A stretch of DNA of 64,000 bases from positions 62,001 through 126,000 of the forward strand of contig NZ_NRCJ01000006.1 of the NCBI RefSeq assembly GCF_003129965.1, written 5' to 3'. The notes below the pieces were generated by a model. It searched no databases and had not been told where the DNA came from. It saw only the letters and a program-made list of their open reading frames with translations. Positions 18,887-28,126 of this stretch are shown here, piece by piece (within the stretch, counting starts at the first letter, position 1; each line of letters opens with the position of its first letter). The translations under genes and the position numbers were made by a program. This DNA comes from Aggregatibacter kilianii (lineage in GTDB: Bacteria; Pseudomonadota; Gammaproteobacteria; Enterobacterales; Pasteurellaceae).

Positions 18887-19588
18887 ATGCGTTTAGATAA
18901 ATTTTTAGCGGAGCATACGGGGCTGACCCGTTCGCAGGCGGCGAAGGCGTTGCGCCAAAGTGCGGTCACAATTAACGGTAAAATCGAAAAGAGCGGGGCG
19001 ACCAAAGTATCGCCGCAGGATGAGATTTATTTTGACGGCGAATTGTTGACTTGGCTGGAAGCAGGACAGTACCTGATGTTTAACAAGCCGCAGGGGTATG
19101 TTTGTTCTCATGAAGACGGCGACCACCCCAGCATTTATCAGTTTTTCGATTATCCTTTATCCGCCCGCTTACACAGTGCGGGGCGGTTGGATGTGGACAC
19201 CACGGGCTTGGTGTTGTTGACCGATGACGGGCAGTGGTCGCATCGCATTACTTCGCCGAAACATCATCAGCCGAAAACTTACTTGGTGACGTTGGCGGAT
19301 CCCGTGGAAGCCAATTATGCGCAAGCCTGTGCGGAAGGCATTTTGTTGCGTGGCGAGAAAGAACCGACCAAGCCTGCGGAGCTTGAAATTTTAGACGATT
19401 ACAACGTCAATTTAACTATCAGCGAAGGGCGTTATCATCAGGTGAAACGCATGTTTGCCGCCTTGGGCAATAAAGTCGTCGGGTTGCATCGTTGGAAAAT
19501 CGGTCATCTGACATTGGACGACGATTTAGCGGAAGGAGAATTTCGCAGCCTGACGCCGGAAGAAATCGCTTACTTTAACGGAGAATAG
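18887..19588 (+). CDS. rsuA: 16S rRNA pseudouridine-516 synthase RsuA
   Basis: RsuA isomerises U516 of 16S rRNA. The 233 residues have an S4 RNA-binding domain at the N-terminus (MRLDKFLAEHTGLTRSQAAKALR) and a pseudouridine synthase domain with the catalytic aspartate in HSAGRLDVDTTGLVLLTDDG near residue 100, then YHQVKRMFAALGNKV. The ATG at 18887 is preceded by CAAGGGA; the frame is open further upstream but an uptake signal (18799-18807) lies there and the extension is not conserved. bcr follows after 4 bases, the same pairing as in E. coli. Confidence 0.93.
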   Translation: MRLDKFLAEHTGLTRSQAAKALRQSAVTINGKIEKSGATKVSPQDEIYFDGELLTWLEAGQYLMFNKPQGYVCSHEDGDHPSIYQFFDYPLSARLHSAGRLDVDTTGLVLLTDDGQWSHRITSPKHHQPKTYLVTLADPVEANYAQACAEGILLRGEKEPTKPAELEILDDYNVNLTISEGRYHQVKRMFAALGNKVVGLHRWKIGHLTLDDDLAEGEFRSLTPEEIAYFNGE

Positions 19589-19592
19589 TCCA

Positions 19593-20786
19593 TTGAATTC
19601 AGGCAAAGTCATTAAAAACAATTTTATTTTTGTTGTCGCTTTAGGCATTTTGTCCATGCTACCGCCGTTTAGCGTGGACATGTATCTGCCGGCGTTTTTG
19701 AATATTGCGCAGGATCTTCGGGTGACGAATGAGCAGGTGCAATATACCTTAACCGCATTTGCTTATGGTTTGGCGCTCGGGCAATTATTCTGGGGACCGT
19801 TCGGCGACAGTTTCGGGCGTAAACCGATTATTTTATTAGGTGTAACGGTGGCAGCCGTTGCTGCTCTCATATTGACCCAGATTCATTCAATCGGAAATTT
19901 CACCGCACTTCGTTTTGTGCAAGGCTTTTTCGGCGCGGCACCGGTGGTGTTGGTGGGCGCTTTGTTGCGGGATTTGTTTGATAAGAATGAGCTATCGCAA
20001 ATGATGTCATCCATTACGTTGGTATTTATGATAGCGCCGTTGATCGCACCGGTGTTAGGCGGTTATGTCGTTCACTTTTTTCATTGGCATGCCATTTTCT
20101 ACATTATTTCGTTTATGGGATTGTTGAGTATCCTATTGGTCTTTTTTATCGTGCCGGAAACCCATAGCAAAGAAAAACGTATTCCTCTTCGGTTAAGTGT
20201 GATTGCCCGTAATTTTATGGCGTTATGGAAACAGAAACCGGTGTTGGGATATATGTTCTCCGCTTCGTTCGGATTTGGTGGCTTATTTGCCTGTATTACT
20301 GCGGGTTCCATCGTGTATATCGGCGTTTACGGTATTAAACCGGAAAATTTCGGTTACTTCTTTATGTTGAATGTGATTGTGATGACCTTCGGTTCGTTTC
20401 TGAATCGACGCTTTGTGGCGAAACTCGGTGCAGAAACCATGTTGCGATTAGGCTTGGGCGTTCAATTTCTGGCGGCGATCTGGTTGGTTATTGTGGTGTT
20501 ATTTGATTTGGGCTTATGGCCGATGACTTTCGGCATTGCGATTTTCGTGGGGCAAAATTCGTTAATTTCTTCTAATGCCATGGCATCTATTTTAGAAAAA
20601 TTCCCGAATGCCGCCGGTTCGGCGAATTCCATGGTGGGTAGCGTGCGTTTCGGTACGGGTGCTTGCGTGGGCTCTTTGGTGGCATTGATGAACATGACCA
20701 GCGCGACGCCGATGTTGTTAACCATGGCGGCTTGTTCCGTGATGGCGGTAACGTGCTACTATTTTTTAACTGCACGCAATTTATAA
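19593..20786 (+). CDS. bcr: Bcr/CflA family multidrug efflux transporter
   Basis: A 397-residue major facilitator with 12 predicted membrane segments, of the Bcr/CflA drug:proton antiporter family. It shows FSVDMYLPAFLNIAQDL after the first segment, the MFS motif GPFGDSFGRKPIILLG between segments 2 and 3, and the antiporter-type RFVQGFFGAAPVVLVGALLRDLF. The start appears to be TTG at 19593, with GGAGA about 8 bases upstream; the first ATG lies inside segment 1 and is too late. rsuA-bcr form an operon. Substrate range cannot be told from sequence. Confidence 0.88.
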   Translation: MNSGKVIKNNFIFVVALGILSMLPPFSVDMYLPAFLNIAQDLRVTNEQVQYTLTAFAYGLALGQLFWGPFGDSFGRKPIILLGVTVAAVAALILTQIHSIGNFTALRFVQGFFGAAPVVLVGALLRDLFDKNELSQMMSSITLVFMIAPLIAPVLGGYVVHFFHWHAIFYIISFMGLLSILLVFFIVPETHSKEKRIPLRLSVIARNFMALWKQKPVLGYMFSASFGFGGLFACITAGSIVYIGVYGIKPENFGYFFMLNVIVMTFGSFLNRRFVAKLGAETMLRLGLGVQFLAAIWLVIVVLFDLGLWPMTFGIAIFVGQNSLISSNAMASILEKFPNAAGSANSMVGSVRFGTGACVGSLVALMNMTSATPMLLTMAACSVMAVTCYYFLTARNL

Positions 20787-20974
20787 GCACCAAACGGTGA
20801 ACGATGCCGAATACTGCACGATTGCGAGTCATTGCGATTTGCAACGGAAGAATAAATTTGTTCTAAGTCAAAAATACCTCAAAGTACCGCTAAAGAGTTA
20901 TGTGATTTCACCCCGCCATTCAATTTCCTTATGATAGAATGCCCCGCAAAAATCGGTCTGCGCAACAATCTGTT

Positions 20975-21610
20975 ATGGAACATCAATTAACCCTCGAAAA
21001 TCTTGCCTGCCAACGTGGCGATAAAGTGCTCTTTCGTCACCTGAGTTTACACATTCAGGCGGGTGATTTCGTGCAAATTGAAGGACATAACGGCATCGGT
21101 AAAACCAGTTTGCTGCGCATTATCGCCGGGCTTGCCACGCCTTTGGAAGGAAAAGTGCGGTGGAATTCCGAAGTGATTTTTAAACAGCGCGAGGCATTCC
21201 ATTATGATTTGTTGTATTTGGGCCACCAAAGCGGCATTAAGCCCGAATTAACGGCGTGGGAAAACCTGCGTTTTTATCAGCAAATCGGGCATTGCCGGCA
21301 GGGCGACGAGCTTCTTTGGGACGTGCTGCAAACCGTGGGTTTGCTAGGGCGCGAGGATATTCCGGCGGCACAACTTTCCGCCGGGCAGCAAAAACGCATT
21401 GCGTTGGCGCGCTTGTGGTTATCGGAAGCCCCTTTGTGGATTTTAGACGAGCCGTTCAATGCCATCGATAAAAAAGGGGTGGCGATTTTGACCGCACTTT
21501 TTGAGCAACACGCGCAAAACGGCGGCATTGTGATGTTAACCAGTCATCAGGAAGTCCCGAGTACGCAGTTGAAAAAAGTCAATTTAGAACAGTTTAAATG
21601 TGCAGAGTGA
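20975..21610 (+). CDS. ccmA: Haem exporter ATP-binding subunit CcmA
   Basis: CcmA is the ATPase of the CcmABCD complex, which releases haem-loaded CcmE in cytochrome c maturation (System I). The 211 residues show Walker [11 protein letters not shown], the ABC signature [14 protein letters not shown] and Walker [14 protein letters not shown] start at the ATG 20975 ([11 protein letters not shown] follows); an upstream frame from 20939 has no support. It is the first gene of ccmABCDEFGHI, nine genes with overlaps or gaps of at most about 30 bases. A CRP-like half site lies around 20901 but is weak. Confidence 0.95.
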   Translation: MEHQLTLENLACQRGDKVLFRHLSLHIQAGDFVQIEGHNGIGKTSLLRIIAGLATPLEGKVRWNSEVIFKQREAFHYDLLYLGHQSGIKPELTAWENLRFYQQIGHCRQGDELLWDVLQTVGLLGREDIPAAQLSAGQQKRIALARLWLSEAPLWILDEPFNAIDKKGVAILTALFEQHAQNGGIVMLTSHQEVPSTQLKKVNLEQFKCAE

Positions 21611-21614
21611 CGGC

Positions 21615-22280
21615 ATGATTTTTTGGCAGATTATTAAACGCGAATTACAAATCGCCATGCGCAAACAAGCGGAAATTTTAAATCCGTTGTGGTTTTTCCT
21701 TATCGTGATTACGTTGTTTCCCTTGGTGATCGGCCCTGACCCGAAACTGCTTTCACGCATTGCGCCGGGTGTGGCTTGGGTGGCGGCGTTGCTGTCTGCA
21801 TTGCTTTCTTTTGAGCGCTTGTTTCGTGATGATTTCGTCGACGGTTCCTTGGAACAGCTTATGCTCACGCCGCAACCGTTGATGTTAACGGCGTTGGCGA
21901 AAGTATTTGCCCATTGGATATTGACAGGCTTGCCGTTGATTTTGTTGTCGCCGGTCGCCGCATTATTACTGTCATTGGAAATACCGATTTGGTGGGCATT
22001 GGTGCTGACTTTATTATTGGGCACGCCGGTGCTGAGCTGCCTCGGCGCTATCGGCGTGGCGCTGACTGTCGGGTTACGCAAAGGCGGCGTGTTATTGAGT
22101 TTATTGGTGGTGCCGCTGTTTATTCCGGTGCTGATTTTTTCCGCGTCGGTATTAGATGCCGCCGCGTTAAATTTACCTTACGGCGGTCAATTGGCCATTC
22201 TCGGCGCCATTTTAGCCGCCGTGGTGACCTTATCGCCTTTTGCCATTGCAACGGCATTGCGAATTAGTTTGGATCAATAG
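21615..22280 (+). CDS. ccmB: Haem exporter membrane subunit CcmB
   Basis: A 221-residue inner-membrane protein with about six segments, the membrane partner of CcmA. Family blocks include IIKRELQIAMRKQAEILNPL at the start, the FRDDFVDGSLEQL region and LIFSASVLDAA. The ATG at 21615 is preferred to a GTG at 21600; length agrees with E. coli CcmB (220). It starts 4 bases after ccmA ends. Confidence 0.94.
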   Translation: MIFWQIIKRELQIAMRKQAEILNPLWFFLIVITLFPLVIGPDPKLLSRIAPGVAWVAALLSALLSFERLFRDDFVDGSLEQLMLTPQPLMLTALAKVFAHWILTGLPLILLSPVAALLLSLEIPIWWALVLTLLLGTPVLSCLGAIGVALTVGLRKGGVLLSLLVVPLFIPVLIFSASVLDAAALNLPYGGQLAILGAILAAVVTLSPFAIATALRISLDQ

Positions 22281-22290
22281 AGGATAGTTT

Positions 22291-23028
22291 ATGTGGAAGT
22301 GGTTGCATCCTTATGCAAAGTCGGAAACACAATATCAATTATGCGGTAAGTTCAGCCCTTTCTTCGCGATACTGACCGCACTTTTATTAGGCGTGGGTAT
22401 CGTCTGGGGCTTGGCATTTGCGCCTGCCGATTATCAACAGGGTAATAGCTTCCGCATTATGTATGTGCATGTGCCGACGGCGATTTGGTCGATGGGCGTG
22501 TATGGCTCTATGGCGATTGCCGCGTTGGTGGCGTTAGTGTGGCAAATTAAGCAGGCGCAACTGGCGATGATCGCCATGGCGCCTATCGGCGCGTTATTTA
22601 CCTTTCTTGCCTTGGTAACCGGTGCGATTTGGGGCAAACCCATGTGGGGCACTTGGTGGGTGTGGGATGCCCGTTTGACCGCCGAACTCATTCTGTTTTT
22701 CTTATACTTAGGCGTGTTGGCGTTGTATTCCGCGTTTCAGGATCGCAACATCGGCGCAAAAGCCGCGTGTGTCTTGTGTCTTGTGGGCGTGGTGAATTTG
22801 CCGATTATTCACTTCTCGGTGGAGTGGTGGAATACCCTGCACCAAGGCGCGAGTATTACCAAATTGGAACGTCCGTCCATTGCGACGCCGATGTTGATTC
22901 CGTTGATTTTATGTATTTTCGGTTTTATGACCTTATCTATTTGGTTAACGCTGGTGCGTTATCGCAACGAATTATTGAAAGAAGATGCCAAACGCCCGTG
23001 GGTAAAGGCGTTGGCGGAAAAACTTTAA
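22291..23028 (+). CDS. ccmC: Haem-handling membrane protein CcmC
   Basis: CcmC passes haem to the chaperone CcmE. The 245 residues have six membrane segments, the tryptophan-rich haem-handling motif WGTWWVWDARLTAELIL on the periplasmic side, and the flanking conserved histidines (YVHVPTAIWSMG; IHFSVEWWNTLHQ). The ATG follows AGAGGATAG. An uptake signal in the first membrane segment reads as Thr-Ala-Leu. Confidence 0.95.
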   Translation: MWKWLHPYAKSETQYQLCGKFSPFFAILTALLLGVGIVWGLAFAPADYQQGNSFRIMYVHVPTAIWSMGVYGSMAIAALVALVWQIKQAQLAMIAMAPIGALFTFLALVTGAIWGKPMWGTWWVWDARLTAELILFFLYLGVLALYSAFQDRNIGAKAACVLCLVGVVNLPIIHFSVEWWNTLHQGASITKLERPSIATPMLIPLILCIFGFMTLSIWLTLVRYRNELLKEDAKRPWVKALAEKL

Positions 23029-23043
23029 TATTAGGTGGGAGAC

Positions 23044-23253
23044 ATGATGTTTTTTCAATCTTGGAGTGATTTCATTGACATGGGCGGCTACGGTTTTTAT
23101 GTGTGGCTTTCCTATGGTTTGAGTTTATTGGCGATTGTCGTGCTTATCGTACAAAGCCTGGCAGGCAAAAGTGCGGTGCTAAAATCCATCAAACGTGAAC
23201 AACAGCGCGAAGCCCGTTTACAACAAATGAAACAAAAAGGAGACACGCTATGA
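23044..23253 (+). CDS. ccmD: CcmD, small subunit of the haem exporter complex
   Basis: A 69-residue single-span protein that holds CcmE to CcmA-B-C. It shows the family pattern of aromatic [23 protein letters not shown] leading into one membrane segment, then a basic, charged tail. Start ATG at 23044 after AGGTGGGAG (a second ATG follows directly). Its stop overlaps the ccmE start by 4 bases. Confidence 0.9.
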   Translation: MMFFQSWSDFIDMGGYGFYVWLSYGLSLLAIVVLIVQSLAGKSAVLKSIKREQQREARLQQMKQKGDTL

Positions 23254-23768
23254 ACCCGAGACGCAAATCCCGTTTATCCGTTGTCCTGTTCGTGTTGCTA
23301 GGTGTTGCGGTGGCGTCCGCTTTGGTGTTGTACGCATTGCGCCAAAATATCGACTTATTCTATACGCCATCGGAAGTGGTGCATGGTAAGAATGAGGATC
23401 CGGATCAAAAACCGGAAGTGGGGCAACGTATCCGCGTGGGCGGCATGGTGGTTGCCGGCACGGTGCAGCGCGATCCGAAAAGCTTAAAAGTGCGGTTCGA
23501 TTTGAACGACATTGGCCCGTCTATCAGCGTGGAATATGAAGGCATTCTGCCGGATCTGTTCCGTGAAGGGCAGGGCATTGTGGCACAAGGCGTGCTAAAA
23601 GAACCGACTTTATTAGAAGCGACGGAAGTGTTGGCGAAACATGATGAAAACTATGTGCCGCCGGATCTGGAAAAACAAATGCAAAAAGTCCATAAACCGA
23701 TGGGCGTTTCTGATCTGAAAGGCGAAAGCGAGCGCGATCGCCAAGAGAAAATGAAAGAAGGTCAGTAA
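23250..23768 (+). CDS. ccmE: Haem chaperone CcmE
   Basis: CcmE binds haem covalently in the periplasm and delivers it to CcmF. The 172-residue protein has an N-terminal anchor (about 10-30), the beta-barrel domain, and the haem-binding histidine His131 with Tyr135 in KHDENYVPP, matching E. coli His130. The C-terminal tail is long, charged and probably disordered. It overlaps ccmD by 4 bases, and its stop overlaps the ccmF start by 1. Confidence 0.95.
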   Translation: MNPRRKSRLSVVLFVLLGVAVASALVLYALRQNIDLFYTPSEVVHGKNEDPDQKPEVGQRIRVGGMVVAGTVQRDPKSLKVRFDLNDIGPSISVEYEGILPDLFREGQGIVAQGVLKEPTLLEATEVLAKHDENYVPPDLEKQMQKVHKPMGVSDLKGESERDRQEKMKEGQ

Positions 23769-25726
23769 TGATTGCGGAATTAGGAAATTATGCTTTAGCG
23801 TTAAGCTTGGCAATCGCCATTTTATTGGCGATTTTCCCGTTATGGGGGGCGGAAAAAGGCAACGTACAGCTGATGTCTTTGGCGCGCCCGATGACTTACG
23901 GCTTGTTTGCCGTGCTGACCTTTTCTTTCGGTGCCTTATTTTATTTGTTCGCCGTCAATGATTTCAGCGTGCAATATGTGGTGAACAACTCCAACACCAC
24001 GCTACCGATTTATTATCGCTTATCCGCCGTGTGGGGCTCCCACGAGGGTTCGTTGTTATTATGGATTTGGTTGCTGTCTTTGTGGGGCGCGGCGGTCGCC
24101 TTGTTTAGCAAACACTTACCGCAAGAAGCCACTGCCCGCGTGCTTGGCATTATGGGTGTTATCAGCATCGGTTTCCTGCTTTTCGTCCTATTTACCTCCA
24201 ACCCCTTCAGCCGCACGTTCCCCGATTTTCCGGTGGACGGCAAAGAATTGAATCCGTTGTTACAGGACGTCGGGCTGATTTTTCACCCGCCGTTGTTATA
24301 TATGGGCTATGTGGGATTCTCCGTCGCCTTTGCGTTTGCCATCGCCTCCCTGATGACCGGCAAACTGGATACCGCTTGGGCGCGTTGGTCCCGTCCTTGG
24401 ACGATGGCGGCATGGGTTTTCTTAACCCTCGGTATCGTACTGGGTTCTTGGTGGGCATATTATGAACTCGGCTGGGGCGGTTGGTGGTTCTGGGATCCGG
24501 TCGAAAATGCCTCTTTCATGCCTTGGTTAGCAGGAACGGCATTACTGCACTCCTTAGCCGTGACGGAAAAACGCGGTTCTTTCAAAGCCTGGACAGTATT
24601 ACTGGCGATTCTGGCCTTCTCTTTATGTTTGCTCGGCACATTCTTAGTGCGTTCGGGCATTTTGGTTTCCGTCCATGCCTTTGCGTCCGACCCGACGCGC
24701 GGGTTATACGTGTTGGCGTATCTCATCGTGGTGATCGGCGGCTCGCTGACCTTATATGCCTACAAAGGCAGTCAAATCCGTTCGCGCGACAATGCGGAGC
24801 GTTATTCCCGCGAAAGCCTGTTGTTGTTAAATAATATTTTATTAATGACCGCACTTTGCGTGGTGTTGCTCGGTACACTGTTGCCGCTGGTGCATAAACA
24901 GCTCGGTTTGGGCTCCATTTCCATCGGTGCGCCGTTCTTCGATCAAATGTTCCTGATTATCATGACCCCGTTCGCCTTGTTATTGGGGATCGGGCCGTTG
25001 GTGAAATGGCGTCGTGATCAGTTTTCTGCTATTCGCATGCCGGTGATTATCAGCTTAATTATCATGTCGATTGCCGGTTTTGCCCTGCCGTATGCCTTGC
25101 AAGACAAACTCACGGTCAGTGCCGTCTTGGGCACGATGATGGCAGTGATTATCGTGTTGTTAAGCCTGTATGAAATGCACCAACGGGCAACCCATCGCGA
25201 ATCTTTTTGGCGCGGCATCACTAAATTATCCCGCTCACATTGGGGCATGGTTTTGGCGCATTTGGGCGTCGCCATGACAGTTTGGGGTATCGCGTTCAGC
25301 CAAAATTACAGCGTAGAGCGGGATGTACGTATGAGCGTGGGCGACACCGTGCAAATTGCGGGCTACGATTTCACTTTTAAAGGCATCGGTGATGCCAACG
25401 GTCCAAACTACATCGGCGGCAAAGCGCAAATTGATATTACCCGCGATGGCAAAAAAGAAACCACGTTGTTCGCCGAAAAACGCTTATACACGGTCAGTAA
25501 AATGCCGATGACCGAAGCGGCTATCGATTGGGGGTTCAGCCGCGATTTGTATGTGGCGTTGGGAGAAAAACTGGACAACGATTCATGGGCACTACGCTTA
25601 TATTACAAACCGTTTATCCGCTGGATTTGGCTCGGCGGGTTGTTTATGGCGCTCGGCGGAGTATTATGTATGTTCGACCGTCGCTATCGGTTTAGTAAGA
25701 TTTTAGTTAAAGAAAATGTGCAATAA
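23768..25726 (+). CDS. ccmF: Cytochrome c haem lyase subunit CcmF
   Basis: CcmF is the large membrane subunit that attaches haem to apocytochrome c with CcmH. The 652 residues contain many membrane segments and the WWD haem-binding signature [19 protein letters not shown] near residue 235. Other conserved blocks are SSVWGSHEGSLLLW-type sequence near 95 and FLVRSGILVSVHAFA. A close paralogue, nrfE, is at 33835-35745, so the window has two independent lyase cores. Confidence 0.97.
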   Translation: MIAELGNYALALSLAIAILLAIFPLWGAEKGNVQLMSLARPMTYGLFAVLTFSFGALFYLFAVNDFSVQYVVNNSNTTLPIYYRLSAVWGSHEGSLLLWIWLLSLWGAAVALFSKHLPQEATARVLGIMGVISIGFLLFVLFTSNPFSRTFPDFPVDGKELNPLLQDVGLIFHPPLLYMGYVGFSVAFAFAIASLMTGKLDTAWARWSRPWTMAAWVFLTLGIVLGSWWAYYELGWGGWWFWDPVENASFMPWLAGTALLHSLAVTEKRGSFKAWTVLLAILAFSLCLLGTFLVRSGILVSVHAFASDPTRGLYVLAYLIVVIGGSLTLYAYKGSQIRSRDNAERYSRESLLLLNNILLMTALCVVLLGTLLPLVHKQLGLGSISIGAPFFDQMFLIIMTPFALLLGIGPLVKWRRDQFSAIRMPVIISLIIMSIAGFALPYALQDKLTVSAVLGTMMAVIIVLLSLYEMHQRATHRESFWRGITKLSRSHWGMVLAHLGVAMTVWGIAFSQNYSVERDVRMSVGDTVQIAGYDFTFKGIGDANGPNYIGGKAQIDITRDGKKETTLFAEKRLYTVSKMPMTEAAIDWGFSRDLYVALGEKLDNDSWALRLYYKPFIRWIWLGGLFMALGGVLCMFDRRYRFSKILVKENVQ

Positions 25727-25755
25727 ATCTGAATTCAAATAATAGAGTATTGATA

Positions 25756-26304
25756 ATGAATAAAAAATTATATTTACCTTTAATTATTTTCTTCATTTTG
25801 GTGACGGCATTTTTGGTGCAGTTGCAACGTAATGCGCAAGGTGATGATCCGAAAACCTTGGAATCTGCATTGGTGGGAAAACCGGTGCCGCCTAAAACCT
25901 TACAGGATTTATTAGCCGCAGATAAAACCTATGACGAATCCCTGTTCAAACAAGGCAAGCCGCTCTTGTTGAATGTGTGGGCGACCTGGTGTCCGACTTG
26001 TTATGCGGAGCATCAATATTTGAATCAACTGGCAAAACAAGGTGTGCCGATTATCGGTTTGGATTACAAAGACAACAGTGCTAAAGCGATGAAATGGCTA
26101 AAAGATTTGGGCAATCCTTATCAGGTTGTGTTGAAAGATGAAAAAGGCTCGTTTGCTTTGGACTTGGGCGTGTATGGCGCACCGGAGACATTCATCGTGG
26201 ATGGCAACGGCGTGATTCATTATCGTCATGCGGGTGATGTGAATGCGAAGGTGTGGCAGGAAACCTTGCAGCCGATTTATCAGAAATTAGGTGGAGCACA
26301 GTAA
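25756..26304 (+). CDS. ccmG: Thiol:disulfide interchange protein CcmG/DsbE
   Basis: A membrane-anchored periplasmic thioredoxin that keeps apocytochrome CXXCH cysteines reduced for haem attachment. The 182 residues have an N-terminal anchor and the active site WATWCPTCYAEH, then GLDYKDN and the cis-proline region GVYGAPETFIVD. The ATG at 25756 is used; a TTG 6 bases upstream is also open. Compare nrfX (35738-36268), which has a CGYC active site instead. Confidence 0.95.
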   Translation: MNKKLYLPLIIFFILVTAFLVQLQRNAQGDDPKTLESALVGKPVPPKTLQDLLAADKTYDESLFKQGKPLLLNVWATWCPTCYAEHQYLNQLAKQGVPIIGLDYKDNSAKAMKWLKDLGNPYQVVLKDEKGSFALDLGVYGAPETFIVDGNGVIHYRHAGDVNAKVWQETLQPIYQKLGGAQ

Positions 26305-26777
26305 TGAAAAAAACGTTGTTTTTTTTAACCGCACTTTTCTTCAGTATAAACGCCTTTGCTGCCATTGATGCGCTGAATTTCAGCTCGCTGCAACAGGAAG
26401 ACGACTACCATGCCTTGACGCAGGAGCTGCGCTGTCCTCAATGTCAAAATAACAATATCGCCGATTCCAACGCCGTGATTGCCGTAGATATGCGCGGCAA
26501 AGTGTTTGAATTGTTGCAGGAAGGCAAATCCAAGCAGGATGTGGTGCAATATATGGTGGATCGCTACGGCAATTTCGTCACCTATGATCCGCCTCTGACG
26601 GTTGCCACCGTTATTTTATGGATTGCCCCTTTCGCTTTGATTTTATTCGGATTGTTATGGCTTTTCGGACGCAAAAAATCTATGCCGAAAGTGACCGAAC
26701 ATGAACCGTCACAGTCGTTAAGCGAGGCGCAACAACAACGGCTTAATGCTTTGTTAAATAAGGAAAATAATCAATGA
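26304..26777 (+). CDS. ccmH: Haem lyase thiol subunit CcmH (short form)
   Basis: A 157-residue protein with signal peptide, the [16 protein letters not shown] motif (redox-active CXXC that binds apocytochrome), and one membrane segment followed by a short tail. It lacks the TPR half found in E. coli CcmH; that part is the separate gene ccmI next door. The ATG overlaps the ccmG stop by one base. An uptake signal (26328-26336) lies in the signal peptide and reads Thr-Ala-Leu. Confidence 0.95.
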   Translation: MKKTLFFLTALFFSINAFAAIDALNFSSLQQEDDYHALTQELRCPQCQNNNIADSNAVIAVDMRGKVFELLQEGKSKQDVVQYMVDRYGNFVTYDPPLTVATVILWIAPFALILFGLLWLFGRKKSMPKVTEHEPSQSLSEAQQQRLNALLNKENNQ

Positions 26778-27700
26778 GTTTGTGGATAAGCATTTTGTTG
26801 TTAACGCTGATTGCCGCGTTAATTTGTTTTTTTCCGTTGTTGTCGTCGCGTTTCGTGCAGAAAAAATCAACCCGTCGTGATGACTTGAATAAAGCGTTTT
26901 ATTTTGAGCGCTTAAAAGAGCTGGAGCGGGATGAAAAACAAGGCTTACTGGAAAACGCCGAACAGCTCAAAGTGGAGTTGCAAAAATCCTTATTGGAAGA
27001 TATTCCGCAGCAGGAAGAACTGACGGTTCGCCACGAGAAAAATTACGGCAAATTATGGTTTGTCTCCGGCTTTCTGGCATTAGTGATTTTATCGGTGTCA
27101 GCGTACTTTGTGGTGGGTTCTTGGCAGGCGGAAATCATGCTGGAAAAAAGCGCGGAAAAACTACCGCACTTTTATGAACGCATAAAAACCGAGGAGACGA
27201 ATCCGCTGAGTGATGCCGAAATGCAACAATTTGCTACGGCGTTGCGGGTGGATTTGCAAAAAGATCCGACGAATGCAAAAAACTGGTGGCTGTTGGGACA
27301 AATCGGCATGAATCTGGAACAACCGAGAATGGCATTGGACAGCTTCGCCCGCGCCAATAAACTGGATCCGAAAAATACCCAATATAAGCTGGCGTATGCC
27401 CGCATTTTGATGTTCTCCGAAGATGAAACGGACAAATTGAAAGGGGACAATTTATTGCGCGAGGTGATTCGTGAGGATCACGCCAATGTCGAAGCCTTGA
27501 GTTTATTGGCATTCCGTTATTTTGAAACGGAAGATTACAAAATGGCGGCGGTCAGTTGGGCGATGATGTTGAAACTGTTGCCAAAAGATGACCCGCGCAT
27601 TCCGATTATCGAACGCAGTATTCGCTCTGCCCGTGATGCGCTGGCGGCGCAGGAGCAGGAAAAACATCAACAACTTACTCCGCAACAGGAAAAGGAATGA
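26774..27700 (+). CDS. ccmI: Cytochrome c maturation TPR protein CcmI
   Basis: CcmI holds apocytochrome c for the CcmF-CcmH lyase. The 308 residues have an N-terminal membrane segment, a short charged cytoplasmic loop with an alpha-helical RLKELERDEKQGLLE stretch, a second membrane segment (about 94-114) and a periplasmic TPR domain (about 155-295, with NWWLLGQIGMNLEQPRMALDSF). It overlaps ccmH by 4 bases and the following VOC gene by 4, so the operon runs on. Confidence 0.92.
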   Translation: MSLWISILLLTLIAALICFFPLLSSRFVQKKSTRRDDLNKAFYFERLKELERDEKQGLLENAEQLKVELQKSLLEDIPQQEELTVRHEKNYGKLWFVSGFLALVILSVSAYFVVGSWQAEIMLEKSAEKLPHFYERIKTEETNPLSDAEMQQFATALRVDLQKDPTNAKNWWLLGQIGMNLEQPRMALDSFARANKLDPKNTQYKLAYARILMFSEDETDKLKGDNLLREVIREDHANVEALSLLAFRYFETEDYKMAAVSWAMMLKLLPKDDPRIPIIERSIRSARDALAAQEQEKHQQLTPQQEKE

Positions 27701-28089
27701 CCCCGATTTTAGGTTTTCATCACATAGCCATTATTGTCTCCGATTATGCGAAATCAAAACGCTTTTATACCGAAATTCTGGGCGCGCAGATTATCGCAGA
27801 AACCTACCGTGCCGAACGGCAAAGTTATAAATTGGATTTATGTTTTGCCGACGGCAGTCAAATCGAGTTATTTTCCTTCCCTTCTCCTCCTTCCAGACCT
27901 TCTGCACCGGAAGCCTGCGGTTTGCGACATTTGGCATTTAAAGTCAATCACATGCAAAGTGCGGTGGCTTTTTTACATGAAAAAGGCGTGATTTGCGAAC
28001 CTGTGCGCACTGATGCCTTAACGGGAAAACAATTTACTTTCTTCCGCGATCCTGATAACTTACCGCTTGAGATTTATACAATTTTATAA
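27697..28089 (+). CDS. VOC superfamily protein (glyoxalase-like)
   Basis: A 130-residue single VOC-fold protein. It has GFHHIAIIVSDYAKSKRFYTEILG at the N-terminus, SYKLDLCFADGSQIELF in the middle and FFRDPDNLPLEIYTI at the end, with metal-ligand-like His and Glu in positions used by glyoxalase-type enzymes. It resembles E. coli YaeR more than GloA. The substrate is unknown. Its start overlaps the ccmI stop by 4 bases, so it is probably the last gene of the ccm transcript, although a role in cytochrome maturation is not implied. Confidence 0.85.
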   Translation: MTPILGFHHIAIIVSDYAKSKRFYTEILGAQIIAETYRAERQSYKLDLCFADGSQIELFSFPSPPSRPSAPEACGLRHLAFKVNHMQSAVAFLHEKGVICEPVRTDALTGKQFTFFRDPDNLPLEIYTIL

Positions 28090-28126
28090 CTATTCCGCTC
28101 AAATCCATTCTTAAGAGGTTCCAAGT

